This document shows positions 17,214 through 28,421 of a stretch of DNA of 64,000 nt, in pieces. The stretch's first letter is position 1; each line of letters begins with the position of its first letter. Under the pieces are notes generated by a model that made no database searches, had not been told where the DNA came from, and saw nothing but the letters and a program-made list of their open reading frames with translations. This DNA is from Solirubrobacterales bacterium (GTDB lineage: Bacteria > Actinomycetota > Thermoleophilia > Solirubrobacterales > 70-9), in the NCBI GenBank assembly GCA_021155855.1, contig JAJNAZ010000001.1, positions 186,001 to 250,000 on the forward strand, given 5' to 3'. The position numbers and the translations under genes are program-made.

Positions 17214-17969
17214 TTGCTGCTGGCGATCCTCAGCGATATCCACGCGAACCTGCCCGCGCTCGAAACCGTCCTCGACGAGATCGAAGGCGCGGGGGTCGAC
17301 GAGGCGTGGTGCCTCGGCGACGTCGTCGGCTATGGCGCGCAGCCGAACGAGTGCGCCGAGCTGGTCCGCGAGCACTGCTCGATCTGCCTGGTCGGCAACC
17401 ACGACCTCGCGGCACTCGACGAGCTCGATATCTCGACCTTCTCCCCTGCGGCCGCTGCCGCGGTGCGCTGGACGCGCGATGCGATGAGCGAACGGACGAC
17501 CGCCTTTTTGCGCTCTCTGGCGCCGGCCGAGGAGGGGCGCGAGGTGGCGCTCTACCACGCTTCGCCGCGCGACCCGGTGTGGGAGTACGTTCTTTGGCCC
17601 GACCAGGCGGCCGAGTGCATCCGGGTCCAGGCGAGCCGCGTGAGCTTCATCGGCCACTCACACGTCGCGCTGTTCTTCGCCCTGCCAGAGGACAGCGACA
17701 GCGCCCACGGACAGCGACCCGACGCGCGCGGGGCCCAGGCCGGTGCCGGCACCAGCCTCGAAGTCGGCCGCGGCCGCTGGCTGATCAATCCCGGCAGCGT
17801 GGGCCAGCCGCGCGACGGCGACGCGCGTGCCGCTTGGCTCGAGCTTGACACCGACGCCTGGAAGGCCACCTTTCACCGCGCCGAGTACGACATCGACCGG
17901 GCGGCCGATGCGATCGTCGCCAGCAACCTGCCCGAGCATCTGGCGCGAAGGCTCTACGTCGGCCAATGA
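17214..17969 (+). CDS. Calcineurin-like metallophosphoesterase (YfcE/MJ0936-like)
   Basis: A cytoplasmic phosphodiesterase of 251 residues with the dinuclear metal motifs in order: SDIHANLPAL, CLGDVVGYG, GNHD, and GHSHVALF, then NPGSVGQPRDG near the C-terminus. This set is typical of the small YfcE-type subgroup; the natural substrate is unknown. TTG 17214 is the only standard start close to the conserved SDIHAN block. The ATGA at 17966 lets the next frame begin immediately, but the better start of the next gene is further down. Confidence 0.87.
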   Translation: MLLAILSDIHANLPALETVLDEIEGAGVDEAWCLGDVVGYGAQPNECAELVREHCSICLVGNHDLAALDELDISTFSPAAAAAVRWTRDAMSERTTAFLRSLAPAEEGREVALYHASPRDPVWEYVLWPDQAAECIRVQASRVSFIGHSHVALFFALPEDSDSAHGQRPDARGAQAGAGTSLEVGRGRWLINPGSVGQPRDGDARAAWLELDTDAWKATFHRAEYDIDRAADAIVASNLPEHLARRLYVGQ

Positions 17970-18022
17970 GGCGCTTGACGACGCTTCGGGGCGCTCTCAG
18001 GCCACTCTCTAGACTCGCCGCG

Positions 18023-18625
18023 ATGCGGGGGCGAACCCAGATCACCCTGCTCGCGTGCCTGTGCGCGGCCGCGCTGGCCGGCTGCGGCTCGGAGGACGAG
18101 GGGACCATTCCGCAGGACGACTCCGATCGCCTGATCACGCTGCTCGACGGGATCAATGAGAACGTCGCGGGCGGCAACTGCGATATCGCACGCGACCAGG
18201 TGGACGAGTTCACCGGCGCGGTCAACGACCTGCCCGCCGAGGTCGACGACGAGGTCAAGCAGGGCATTCAGGAGGCCGCGGCCCGGCTCGCCGAGCTCAG
18301 CGACGACCCGAGCCAGTGCGAGGAGACGACGGGCGAGACCGGCTTCGACCAGGTCGAGCCGACGACGGAGCCGACGACGACCGAGGCGCCGACCACCACC
18401 GAAACGACGATTACCGAGACCGAGGAGGAGGCTCCTGCGGACACGGGCGAGGAGGACGGCGGCGGCCCGAGCCAAGGCCCGGGCGGCGGCTCGAGCGGCC
18501 CGGGCCCGGGCGGCGCAGGCCCGACGAGCGGCGAGACCGGAGCGGGCGAGGTCACGATCGAGCCCCCTACCGAGGAGCCCCCGACCAGCGGCGGCATCGG
18601 CGAAGAGAAGGTCCCGCGACCGTGA
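18023..18625 (+). CDS. Lipoprotein with Thr/Glu- and Gly/Pro-rich C-terminus
   Basis: The 200-residue protein begins with a lipoprotein signal: basic MRGRTQ, hydrophobic core, lipobox LAGC. A short helical domain (about 30-105, two conserved-looking cysteines in NCDIA and SQCEE) is followed by a long low-complexity tail of Thr/Glu and then Gly/Pro/Ser. Function is unknown; such tails often span the wall. ATG 18023 gives the signal peptide directly, and TAGACT (18010-18015) lies 7 nt before it. It overlaps the kinase gene by GTGA, so a sensor or substrate role for that kinase is possible but unproven. Confidence 0.75.
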   Translation: MRGRTQITLLACLCAAALAGCGSEDEGTIPQDDSDRLITLLDGINENVAGGNCDIARDQVDEFTGAVNDLPAEVDDEVKQGIQEAAARLAELSDDPSQCEETTGETGFDQVEPTTEPTTTEAPTTTETTITETEEEAPADTGEEDGGGPSQGPGGGSSGPGPGGAGPTSGETGAGEVTIEPPTEEPPTSGGIGEEKVPRP

Positions 18626-19866
18626 ACACGACGATCTCCGACCGCTACGAGCTCGGCGACCGACTCGGGTCTGGGGGAATGTCGACCGTCTACCGGGCGA
18701 CCGATCTGGTGCTCGAGCGCACGGTCGCGGTCAAGATCCTCGCCGAGCACCTCTCAGACGACGACAAGTTCGTCGCCCGCTTCCGCCGCGAGGCGCTGGC
18801 GGTCGCGAAGCTGATCCACCCCAACATCGTCCAGGTCTACGACACCGGGGTCGATCTGGGCCGCCACTACATCGTCATGGAGTACGTCGAGGGCAAGTCC
18901 GCGGCCCAACTGCTTCAGATCAAGGGTCGAATGGGCCCCGACTCCGCGGCCGAGGTCGGGATCCAGTCCTGTGCCGGGCTCGAGTACGCCCACCGCCAGG
19001 GGATCATCCACCGCGACGTCAAGCCGGGGAACCTGATGGTGATCGGCGGGCCGGCCGGCCGGCGCCGGCGCGACAGCTCGGCGCACGAGCCCCCGACCGG
19101 CGAGATGACGGTGAAGCTGACCGACTTCGGGATCGCCCGGGCCAGCGCGCAGACCCGGCTCACCCAGGTCGGCTCGGTGGTCGGCACCGCCGCCTACCTC
19201 GCGCCCGAGCAGGCGCGTGGCGAGGAGGCGACGCCCGCCTCGGACGTGTTCGCGCTCGGGGTGGTGCTCTACCAGCTGCTCACCGGCCGCCTGCCGTGGG
19301 AGGGCTCGACCCTGGCCGAGCTCGCGATCCGGCGCGAGAACGAGCGGCCGCTGTCCCCGACCTCATACGACACCGAGGTGCCCGAGACCCTCTCGCGGGC
19401 CGTCCTGCGCTCGCTCGAGGGTGACCTCGCGGCGCGATACTCGAGCGCCCGCGAGCTCTCCCGGGCGCTCGAGGCCGGGCTGGCCGGCCGCGAACCCCCG
19501 CCGCCCTCCGACGAGCTGCCGACCAACATGCTCGGCACGGCGCCCACCGAGGCGACGAGGCGGATCGAACGCGAGCCCGCGACCCCGGTCGCGCCGCATC
19601 CGGTGGCTCCGCGAAGGCGCCCGGCCCCGGTGGCCGCACCGCGGCCCACACCCGCCGACGCCCGACCCAAGCGCTCGGCGGCGAGCAGGCTCGGACGGGC
19701 GATCGGGATCCTGCTCCTGATCGCGATCCTCGCGGCGGTGATCGCCGGCGCGGTGCTGCTGCTCACCGAAGCGGGGCAGGACACCGACATCGGCCAGCTG
19801 ATCGAAGACGAGCTCGACGACCAGATTCAGTCGCTCGAGGACTTCATTCGGGAGAACACGCGGTAG
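18622..19866 (+). CDS. Membrane Ser/Thr protein kinase (PknB-type)
   Basis: The 414-residue Hanks-type kinase has the Gly-rich loop LGSGGMSTVY (15-24), catalytic Lys K38 in VAVKIL, HRDVKPGN (D132), DFG (168-170) and APE in YLAPEQARGE. A Pro/Ala/Arg-rich linker leads to one transmembrane helix (about 357-381) and a short acidic extracellular tail without PASTA repeats. Between HRDVKPGN and DFG there is an extra segment (GGPAGRRRRDSSAHEPPTGE) not usual for the family; it contains serines that could be phosphorylated. The GTG overlaps the lipoprotein stop. Substrates are unknown. Confidence 0.93.
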   Translation: MNTTISDRYELGDRLGSGGMSTVYRATDLVLERTVAVKILAEHLSDDDKFVARFRREALAVAKLIHPNIVQVYDTGVDLGRHYIVMEYVEGKSAAQLLQIKGRMGPDSAAEVGIQSCAGLEYAHRQGIIHRDVKPGNLMVIGGPAGRRRRDSSAHEPPTGEMTVKLTDFGIARASAQTRLTQVGSVVGTAAYLAPEQARGEEATPASDVFALGVVLYQLLTGRLPWEGSTLAELAIRRENERPLSPTSYDTEVPETLSRAVLRSLEGDLAARYSSARELSRALEAGLAGREPPPPSDELPTNMLGTAPTEATRRIEREPATPVAPHPVAPRRRPAPVAAPRPTPADARPKRSAASRLGRAIGILLLIAILAAVIAGAVLLLTEAGQDTDIGQLIEDELDDQIQSLEDFIRENTR

Positions 19867-19879
19867 GGAGAGGAGCCGG

Positions 19880-21115
19880 CTACGCCGGTTGCTCGGTGCT
19901 CGTCGCTCGTTGCTCGGCACCCCACGGCGTCTCACCGGCGAGGATCTCGGCGCGGTAGCGGGCGAAGCCTTGCGCCCTGATCGCGCTGCGGGCTCCGGCG
20001 ACGAGGCGCTCGAGGAAGGTCAGGTTGTGCACGGTCAACAGCCGACCCGCGGTCAGCTCCTCGGCGCGGGCCAGATAGTGCAGGTAGGCGCGGCTGTGGC
20101 GGGCACAGGTCGGACAGGGACAGCCCTCGACCAGCGCGCCGGCATCGGTTGCCGAGGCCGACCTGGCGACGTCGAAGCGAAACCGCTTCTCGGGCAACGG
20201 CGCGAGCGCCGTCCCGTGGCGGGCGAGCCGGGTCGGAACGGCGCAGTCGAAGAGATCGATGCCGCGTTCGATCCCGGCGAGCAGGTCGTCGGGCTCCCCG
20301 ATTCCGAGCAGGTGCTTGGGCGCCGACGCGGGCAGCATCGGCGCGGTCATCTCGAGCACCCGGTGCATCTCGTCCTTGTCGCGCCCGAGGGTGCCGCCGA
20401 TCGCGAGGCCGTCGACGCCCGTCGCGGACACGAACGCGGCGGAGTCGCGCCGGAGGTCCTCGTGGACGCCGCCCTGCACGATCCCGAACACGGCCTGGCC
20501 GGCGGGCCCGCGCTCCGCGTGCCAGTCGAGGCAACGACCGAGCCAGCGGTGGGTGCGCTCGGTCGAGCGTGCGGTGTAGTCGCGGGCAGCGTGGTAGGGC
20601 GTGCACTCGTCGAAGGCGAGCGCGATGTCGGAGCCGAGCGCCGCCTGCACGGCCATCGACTCCTCGGGGCCCATGAACCGCTCACGGCCGTCGATATAGG
20701 AGCGGAAGGCGACGCCGCGCTCGGAGATCTCGAGCACCCCACCGCCCGATCCCGAGCCTCCGCGACGGCCCTTGATCTCATCGGAGACGTTGCCGTGTGC
20801 AAGCGAGAAGACCTGAAAGCCCCCGGAATCGGTGATCAATGCGCCCTCCCAGCCGATGAACCGATGCAGGCCGCCGAGCTCGGCGATCCGTTCGGCGCCC
20901 GGCGAGAGGTAGAGGTGGAAGGTGTTGGCGAGGATCAGCTCGAAGCCAAGCCCGGCAACGTCGTCCATGCCCAGGGTGCGGACCGCCCCGCGGGTGGCGA
21001 GGGGAATGAAGGCGGGGGTCTCGATGACCCCGTGCGACGTGCGCAGCCGCCCCGTGCGGGCGGCTGCGTCGCGCTTCTCGATCTCGAACTCGAGCCGTTC
21101 CGGATCGCTGCGCAC
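19880..21115 (-). CDS. tgt: tRNA-guanine transglycosylase (queuine tRNA-ribosyltransferase)
   Basis: Exchanges the anticodon-loop G34 for a queuine precursor in tRNAs with GUN anticodons. The 411-residue protein shows TPAFIPLATRGAV, catalytic DSGGFQVF (D96), GIVQGG, the nucleophile region FDCAVPTRLARHGT, and the zinc site CPCPTC plus downstream His. Tgt is not universal in Actinobacteria, so the queuosine pathway may be present; no other pathway gene is in the window. TAGGCT (21124-21129) stands 8 nt before the GTG start. A 13-bp gap separates it from the convergent kinase. Confidence 0.95.
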   Translation of the reverse strand: MRSDPERLEFEIEKRDAAARTGRLRTSHGVIETPAFIPLATRGAVRTLGMDDVAGLGFELILANTFHLYLSPGAERIAELGGLHRFIGWEGALITDSGGFQVFSLAHGNVSDEIKGRRGGSGSGGGVLEISERGVAFRSYIDGRERFMGPEESMAVQAALGSDIALAFDECTPYHAARDYTARSTERTHRWLGRCLDWHAERGPAGQAVFGIVQGGVHEDLRRDSAAFVSATGVDGLAIGGTLGRDKDEMHRVLEMTAPMLPASAPKHLLGIGEPDDLLAGIERGIDLFDCAVPTRLARHGTALAPLPEKRFRFDVARSASATDAGALVEGCPCPTCARHSRAYLHYLARAEELTAGRLLTVHNLTFLERLVAGARSAIRAQGFARYRAEILAGETPWGAEQRATSTEQPA

Positions 21116-21136
21116 GACCCGGGAGCCTAGGGGCTG

Positions 21137-21622
21137 TTACCCGTCGCTCTCGGTCTTGCTCTCGGTCGCGGAGCCGTTCACGGCCGTGCGCCCGATCGCG
21201 ACCCGATGCGGCTTGCGCTGCTCGGGCTTCGGGATTCGCACCTCGAGCACGCCGTCGGTGAACTCCGCATGGACGCTTTCGGCGTCGATGCCCTCGGGCA
21301 GCGTCATCGAGCGCGAGAAGTGGCCGAACGCCCGCTCGACGCGGTAGAACCCCTCGGACTTCTCCTCGTGCTCGGCCTCGCGCTCACCGGAGACGGTGAG
21401 CACGCCGTCCTTGATCTCGATCTCGACGTCGTCCTCGCTCAGGCCGGGCAGATCGGCCCTGAGCACGAGGTGATCCTCGGTCTCGACCAGATCCATCGCC
21501 GGCACCCAGCGGCGCGTGCGCCCGGTGCCCGCGCCGTTGCCGAAGAAGGCGTCGAAAACGCGGTTGACCTCCGACTGAAGCGAGTCGACCTCGCGCGTCG
21601 GCTCCCATCGTACGATTGCCAT
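21137..21622 (-). CDS. hsp20: Small heat-shock protein Hsp20 (alpha-crystallin family)
   Basis: An ATP-independent holdase of 161 residues. The alpha-crystallin domain runs from DLVETEDHLVLRADLPG to GVLEVRIPKPE, with the signature GVLTVSGERE and the C-terminal V-R-I-P assembly motif. The N-terminal arm WEPTREVDSLQSEVNRVFDAFF is typical of bacterial class A members. The ATG at 21622 is secure: AGGAGG precedes it. A well-formed sigma70-like promoter lies upstream, with its -35 inside the gpmI stop region. I found no CIRCE or HAIR operator. Confidence 0.96.
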   Translation of the reverse strand: MAIVRWEPTREVDSLQSEVNRVFDAFFGNGAGTGRTRRWVPAMDLVETEDHLVLRADLPGLSEDDVEIEIKDGVLTVSGEREAEHEEKSEGFYRVERAFGHFSRSMTLPEGIDAESVHAEFTDGVLEVRIPKPEQRKPHRVAIGRTAVNGSATESKTESDG

Positions 21623-21668
21623 CTCGAATCCTCCTGCTGACTCACGGGATAGATAAAACCTGAGCCGA

Positions 21669-21697
21669 TTTATAGCAGGTAATTGGATGGGAATCAA
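21669..21697 (-). promoter_or_regulatory. hsp20 promoter, TTGATT-N17-TATAAA
   Basis: On the minus strand the -35 TTGATT occupies 21697-21692 and the -10 TATAAA 21674-21669, with an ideal 17-bp spacer. Transcription would start about 40 nt before the hsp20 ATG. The -35 covers the stop codon of gpmI, so hsp20 has its own promoter embedded in the end of the glycolytic operon. Confidence 0.75.
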
Positions 21698-23238
21698 CCC
21701 ATTTCGACGAGCGAGATGCCGGTCATCGCCGCCGGGAGCTCGATCCCGAGCAGCGCCAGCGCGGTCGGGGCGACGTCGGCGAGCACGCAACCCTCGGCGA
21801 GCTCGAGGTCCGGGACGGTGACCACGAGCGGGACCGGGTTGAGCGAATGGGCGGTGTTCGGCGAGCCGTCGGGCTCGAGCATCTGCTCGGCGTTGCCGTG
21901 GTCGGCGGTGACCATGCAGGCTCCGCCTCGGTCATGCACGGTGGCCACGACCCGCCCGAGCTGGGCGTCGACCGCCTCGATCGCCGCGATTGCCGCCGGG
22001 ATCGAGCCGGTGTGTCCGACCATGTCGGAATTGGCGAAGTTGATGATCCCGAACCTGTAGCCGTCGGCGGACCAGCGGTCGCAGAATGCGGTCGCGGCCG
22101 CCTCGGCGCTCATCTCCGGTCTCTGGTCATAGGTGGGCACGTCGCGCGGCGAATCGACCAGGCGGCGCTCCTCCCCCTCCCACTCCCGCTCGCGCCCGCC
22201 GTTGAAGAAGTAGGTCACGTGAGCGTATTTCTCGGTCTCGGCGACGTGGAGTTGGCGCTCACCGCGCGCCGCGAGCACCTCCGCGAGCGTGGTTTCGGGC
22301 TCCCGAGGCGCGAACGCCACCGGGTAGTCCCAGTCCTCCTGATACTCGGTCAGGGTCGTCAGCACGACGGTCGGTGCCTCACCGCGATCGAGCTCGTCGA
22401 AGTCGGGCTCGGCGAGCGCCCGCACGAGCTGGCGGGCGCGATCCGGCCTGAAGTTGAGGTGGATGACGACGTCGCCGTCGGCGACCCCGTCGTAGTCGCC
22501 GATCACGGTCGGGCGGATGAACTCGTCCGTCTCGCCGCGCTCGTGAGCCGCGGCGACGGCGGCAGCGGCCGACGCCGCCCGCAGGCCCTCGGCGTGCACG
22601 ATCGCGTCGTAGGCCAGCTTCGTCCGCTCCCAGCGGCGGTCGCGGTCCATCGCGTAGTAGCGGCCGCTGACGGTGCCGATCCGCCCGGCGCGACGCAGCC
22701 AGCGCTCGAGCTCTTCGATGTAGCCGGGCGCCGACTTGGGCAGCGTGTCGCGGCCATCGGTGAACGCGTGCACGACGAGATCGGAGACGCCCTCCTGGGC
22801 GGCGAGCTCGATACAGGCCTCGATGTGCTCCCAACCCGAATGCACGCCGCCGTCGGAGACCAATCCACAAAGGTGGAGCCGGCCGCGGGGGCTGCGGCGG
22901 GCGGAGTCGCAAGCCGCCTTCAGCGCCTCGTTCTCGAACAGGCTGCCGTCGGCGACCGCCTCGTCGATCCGGGCAAGGTCCTGCTTCACGATCGCGCCGG
23001 CGCCCAGGTTCATGTGGCCGACCTCCGAGTTGCCCATCTGCCCGTCGGGGAGACCGACATCGCGGCCGCTCGCCGACAGGGCCGTGTGTGGGTAGCGCTT
23101 CCAGAGCTGGTCGAAGACCGGCGTCGCGGCCCGGCTGACCGCGTTGCCGGGACCGTCGGGGGCCAGCCCCCAGCCGTCGAGGACCACCAGGCAGAGCGAC
23201 GCGACCGGCAGCTCGGAGGCGCCCGGCGGGATGCTCAC
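21694..23238 (-). CDS. gpmI: 2,3-bisphosphoglycerate-independent phosphoglycerate mutase
   Basis: Interconverts 3- and 2-phosphoglycerate with two Mn ions. The 514 residues match the family length. Motifs: LDGWG (metal ligand D21), GNSEVGHMNLG with phosphoserine S71, CGLVSDGGVHS, HAFTDGRDT, FRPDRARQL, NSDMVGHTG and TADHGNAEQM. GTG 23238 overlaps the tpiA TGA (GTGA); an upstream reading would run through tpiA. It closes the operon VOC-gap-pgk-tpiA-gpmI, so lower glycolysis is gathered in one unit; enolase is not in the window. Confidence 0.97.
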   Translation of the reverse strand: MSIPPGASELPVASLCLVVLDGWGLAPDGPGNAVSRAATPVFDQLWKRYPHTALSASGRDVGLPDGQMGNSEVGHMNLGAGAIVKQDLARIDEAVADGSLFENEALKAACDSARRSPRGRLHLCGLVSDGGVHSGWEHIEACIELAAQEGVSDLVVHAFTDGRDTLPKSAPGYIEELERWLRRAGRIGTVSGRYYAMDRDRRWERTKLAYDAIVHAEGLRAASAAAAVAAAHERGETDEFIRPTVIGDYDGVADGDVVIHLNFRPDRARQLVRALAEPDFDELDRGEAPTVVLTTLTEYQEDWDYPVAFAPREPETTLAEVLAARGERQLHVAETEKYAHVTYFFNGGREREWEGEERRLVDSPRDVPTYDQRPEMSAEAAATAFCDRWSADGYRFGIINFANSDMVGHTGSIPAAIAAIEAVDAQLGRVVATVHDRGGACMVTADHGNAEQMLEPDGSPNTAHSLNPVPLVVTVPDLELAEGCVLADVAPTALALLGIELPAAMTGISLVEMG

Positions 23239-23991
23239 GCGGCCTCGCAGATCGCGAGGAAGTCCTCGGGGTCCAGCGATGCGCCACCGACGAGACCGCC
23301 GTCGACATCGGGCTGCGCGAAGAGACCGGCTGCGTTGCCGGGTTTCACCGAGCCGCCGTAGACGATCCGGATCCTTGCGGCGACAGCCGAATCGCGCACC
23401 GCGATCCGCGATCGGATCAGCGCGATCGCCTCCTGCGCCTGCTCGGTCGTGGCCGTGCGACCGGTGCCGATCGCCCAAATCGGCTCGTAGGCGATCACGA
23501 CGCCGGCGAGCTTCGGGTCCGGGACCGCGGCCAGGTCGGCATCCACCTGGCGCGCCAGCACGGCCTCGGTCTCGCCGGCATCGCGTTCGGCCTCGCTCTC
23601 GCCGACGCAGAGGATCGGCAGCAGCTCGGCCGACAGCAGCGCCGGAACCTTGCGCGCCAGCGCCTCGTCGGTCTCGCAGAAGAGCGCCCGGCGCTCGGAG
23701 TGGCCGACGACCGCGCCGGCGACGTCCAGCTCGCGCAGCATCGGGATCGAGATTTCCCCGGTGAATGGCCCCGCCTCCTGCTCGTGGACGTTCTGCGCCG
23801 CGATCCGGATCGGCGAGCGGCGCGTGCGCTCGACTGCCGCGGCGAGCGCCGTCGCGGGCGGGCAAAGCACCAGGTCGACCTCGCCGAGATTGCCGATCGA
23901 ACCAAGAAAGCGGTCGAGGAAGTCCTCGGTCTCCGCGACCGTCTTGTACATCTTCCAGTTCGCCGCGACCAGCGGCCGGCGTTGCGACGCG

Positions 23992-23999
<8 letters not shown>
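23235..23999 (-). CDS. tpiA: Triosephosphate isomerase
   Basis: Interconverts dihydroxyacetone phosphate and glyceraldehyde 3-phosphate. The 254-residue TIM barrel has NWKMYK (K16), the catalytic His in VVGHSERR, the catalytic Glu in AYEPIWAIGTG, the phosphate loop region and the C-terminal YGGSVKPGN and GGLVGGASL. The ATG lies inside the end of pgk (8-nt overlap), indicating coupling. Nothing unusual was noted. Confidence 0.98.
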
Positions 24000-26610
<2,611 letters not shown>

Positions 26611-26657
26611 CCGCGGCACTCTACCCCGGTGCGGACGGCTACCAGCGGCCGATCTCG

Positions 26658-27431
26658 CTACCGCGATCGCGGCGTCCAGCGGAAGAACCGGATCGCCAGC
26701 AGCAGCCCGACGGCCCCCCAGGCGGCGACGATCGCCAGGTGCCCCCACTCGAATCCGGGGCCGCTCGTGTTCGGGTCGAAGGCGGTGAAGAAGGCCTCGA
26801 AGAAGTGGCGGATCGGGAACAGGTCGGCGACTCTGAGCACCCCGTCCGGGATCTCGGTCTCGGGGATGAAAACCCCGGAGAGGAAGTAGAGCGGCAGCAC
26901 GGCGACGTTCGAGATCGGCGCCGCGGCATCCTCGGAGGGAATCACCGCCGTCAGCGCGACACCGAGGCAGCAGAACGCGGCGGCGCCGATCGCCAGCGTC
27001 ACCAGAACAGCCGGCAGGCGCTCCCAGGGCACCTCGACGCCGTAGAGCAACCGGCCGACCGCGGTGACCACGACCAGCAGCAGCATCGAGACCACGATCG
27101 CATTGCCGATCCGGCCGGCGAAGAAGACCCAGTTTGGCAGCGGTGTCCCGCGCCCTCGCTTGAGGATGCCGTTCTCACGGTCGACGGTCAGCGAGATAGC
27201 GAGGCTTTGCATCGTCGCCGAGACGACCGCGAGGGTGACGATCGCCGGCACGTAGTAGGTGGTGGTCTTGATCCCGCCGAGCTCGTCGAGGGTGTCGTTG
27301 CCGAAGATGGTCGAGAAGATGACCAGGAAGATCAGCGGCAGGGCGACGGTGAAGAAGACCGAGGCGGGGTTGCGCCAGAAGACCTTCTGGTCGAAGCGGA
27401 ACTGGTGCGCCGCGAGCCGCGCGGCGGTCAT
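26658..27431 (-). CDS. ABC-2 type transporter permease
   Basis: A 257-residue membrane subunit with six hydrophobic helices. The region FRFDQKVFWRNPASVFFTVALP at the start and VLPLYFLSGVFIP near the C-terminal half are typical of the DrrB/ABC-2 drug or lipid exporter family. Its ATG overlaps the ATPase stop by 4 nt, so the two subunits are coupled and should form the exporter. The substrate is unknown. Confidence 0.9.
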   Translation of the reverse strand: MTAARLAAHQFRFDQKVFWRNPASVFFTVALPLIFLVIFSTIFGNDTLDELGGIKTTTYYVPAIVTLAVVSATMQSLAISLTVDRENGILKRGRGTPLPNWVFFAGRIGNAIVVSMLLLVVVTAVGRLLYGVEVPWERLPAVLVTLAIGAAAFCCLGVALTAVIPSEDAAAPISNVAVLPLYFLSGVFIPETEIPDGVLRVADLFPIRHFFEAFFTAFDPNTSGPGFEWGHLAIVAAWGAVGLLLAIRFFRWTPRSR

Positions 27432-28342
27432 CGCTCGTCCTCCGCGGCCGTGCGGGTGAGCTCCAGGTAGATGTCCTCGAGGCTCGGGCGGTGCACCTCC
27501 AGCCCCTCGAGCTCGAGCGAGCGCTCAAGCGCCCAGCCGGTGAGCCGATGCAGCACCTCGACCGGCGAGGACGTCGTGATCTGGAGCTCGCCGTTCACCC
27601 CTGGGTTTGCCTGCAGACCCTCCGGAAGCTCGCCAGCGTCCCGTTCGAGCCGGAAGCGGATCGATGCCGGCCGGCGCTCACGGTCGCCGAGCTCGTCCGG
27701 GCGGCCCTCGGCGACGATTTCGCCGTCGGCGATGATCGCCACCCGGTCGGCGAGCCGCTGCGCCTCGTCCATGTAGTGGGTGGTGAGAAAGACGCTCTTC
27801 CCGAGCTGCTTGAGGTTCGCGATCACGGCCCAGAACTGGCGTCGGGCCGAGGGGTCGAACCCGGTCGTCGGCTCGTCGAGGAAGAGCAGCTCCGGATCGC
27901 CGATCAGCGCCACCCCGACGTCGAGGCGGCGGAGCTGCCCCCCCGAGAGGCTGCCCGCGCGCGCGTGGGCCTTCGCCGTCAGCCCGACATGGTCGATCGT
28001 CTCGGCGAGCCCCAGCGGCGCGCGGTAGTAGCCGGCGTAGAGCTCGAGCGTCTCGCGGACGGTGAGCTCGGATCGCATCCGGCACTGCTGGAGCACGATT
28101 CCGATGCGCTCGCGCCAATCCCGCGTCGGCGAGGCCGGGTCCTGGCCGAGGACCGCGACCTCGCCGCCGGTACGGGGCCGGTAACCCTCGAAGATCTCGG
28201 CGGTGGTCGTCTTCCCGGCACCATTGGGACCGAGGAAGGCGAAGACCTCGCCCGCCGCGACCTCGAGATCGATGCCCCGCACGGCTTCGAAGTCGCCGTA
28301 GACCTTGCGCAGGCCGACGGCGGTGATCACCGGGGTCGCCAT
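27428..28342 (-). CDS. ABC transporter ATP-binding protein (DrrA-like)
   Basis: The 304-residue ATPase has Walker A GPNGAGKTT (from about 38), the Q-loop in VLQQCRM, signature LSGGQLRRLDVG, Walker B LLFLDEPT and the H-loop in TTHYMDEA. A C-terminal DrrA-type extension (about 225-304) follows. It pairs with the downstream permease. TAGAAT (28352-28357) lies 9 nt before the ATG. Together with the VOC gene, the pair occupies the interval between rapZ and gap where yvcK and whiA are found in many Actinobacteria. Confidence 0.93.
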   Translation of the reverse strand: MATPVITAVGLRKVYGDFEAVRGIDLEVAAGEVFAFLGPNGAGKTTTAEIFEGYRPRTGGEVAVLGQDPASPTRDWRERIGIVLQQCRMRSELTVRETLELYAGYYRAPLGLAETIDHVGLTAKAHARAGSLSGGQLRRLDVGVALIGDPELLFLDEPTTGFDPSARRQFWAVIANLKQLGKSVFLTTHYMDEAQRLADRVAIIADGEIVAEGRPDELGDRERRPASIRFRLERDAGELPEGLQANPGVNGELQITTSSPVEVLHRLTGWALERSLELEGLEVHRPSLEDIYLELTRTAAEDER

Positions 28343-28421
28343 CGGTGCGGCATTCTAGGAGCCGTGCGCGGTAGCAAGGGACCGGCGCCGCTGGTCACCG
28401 CGCGGGTCGTGGCTCAGCCCT

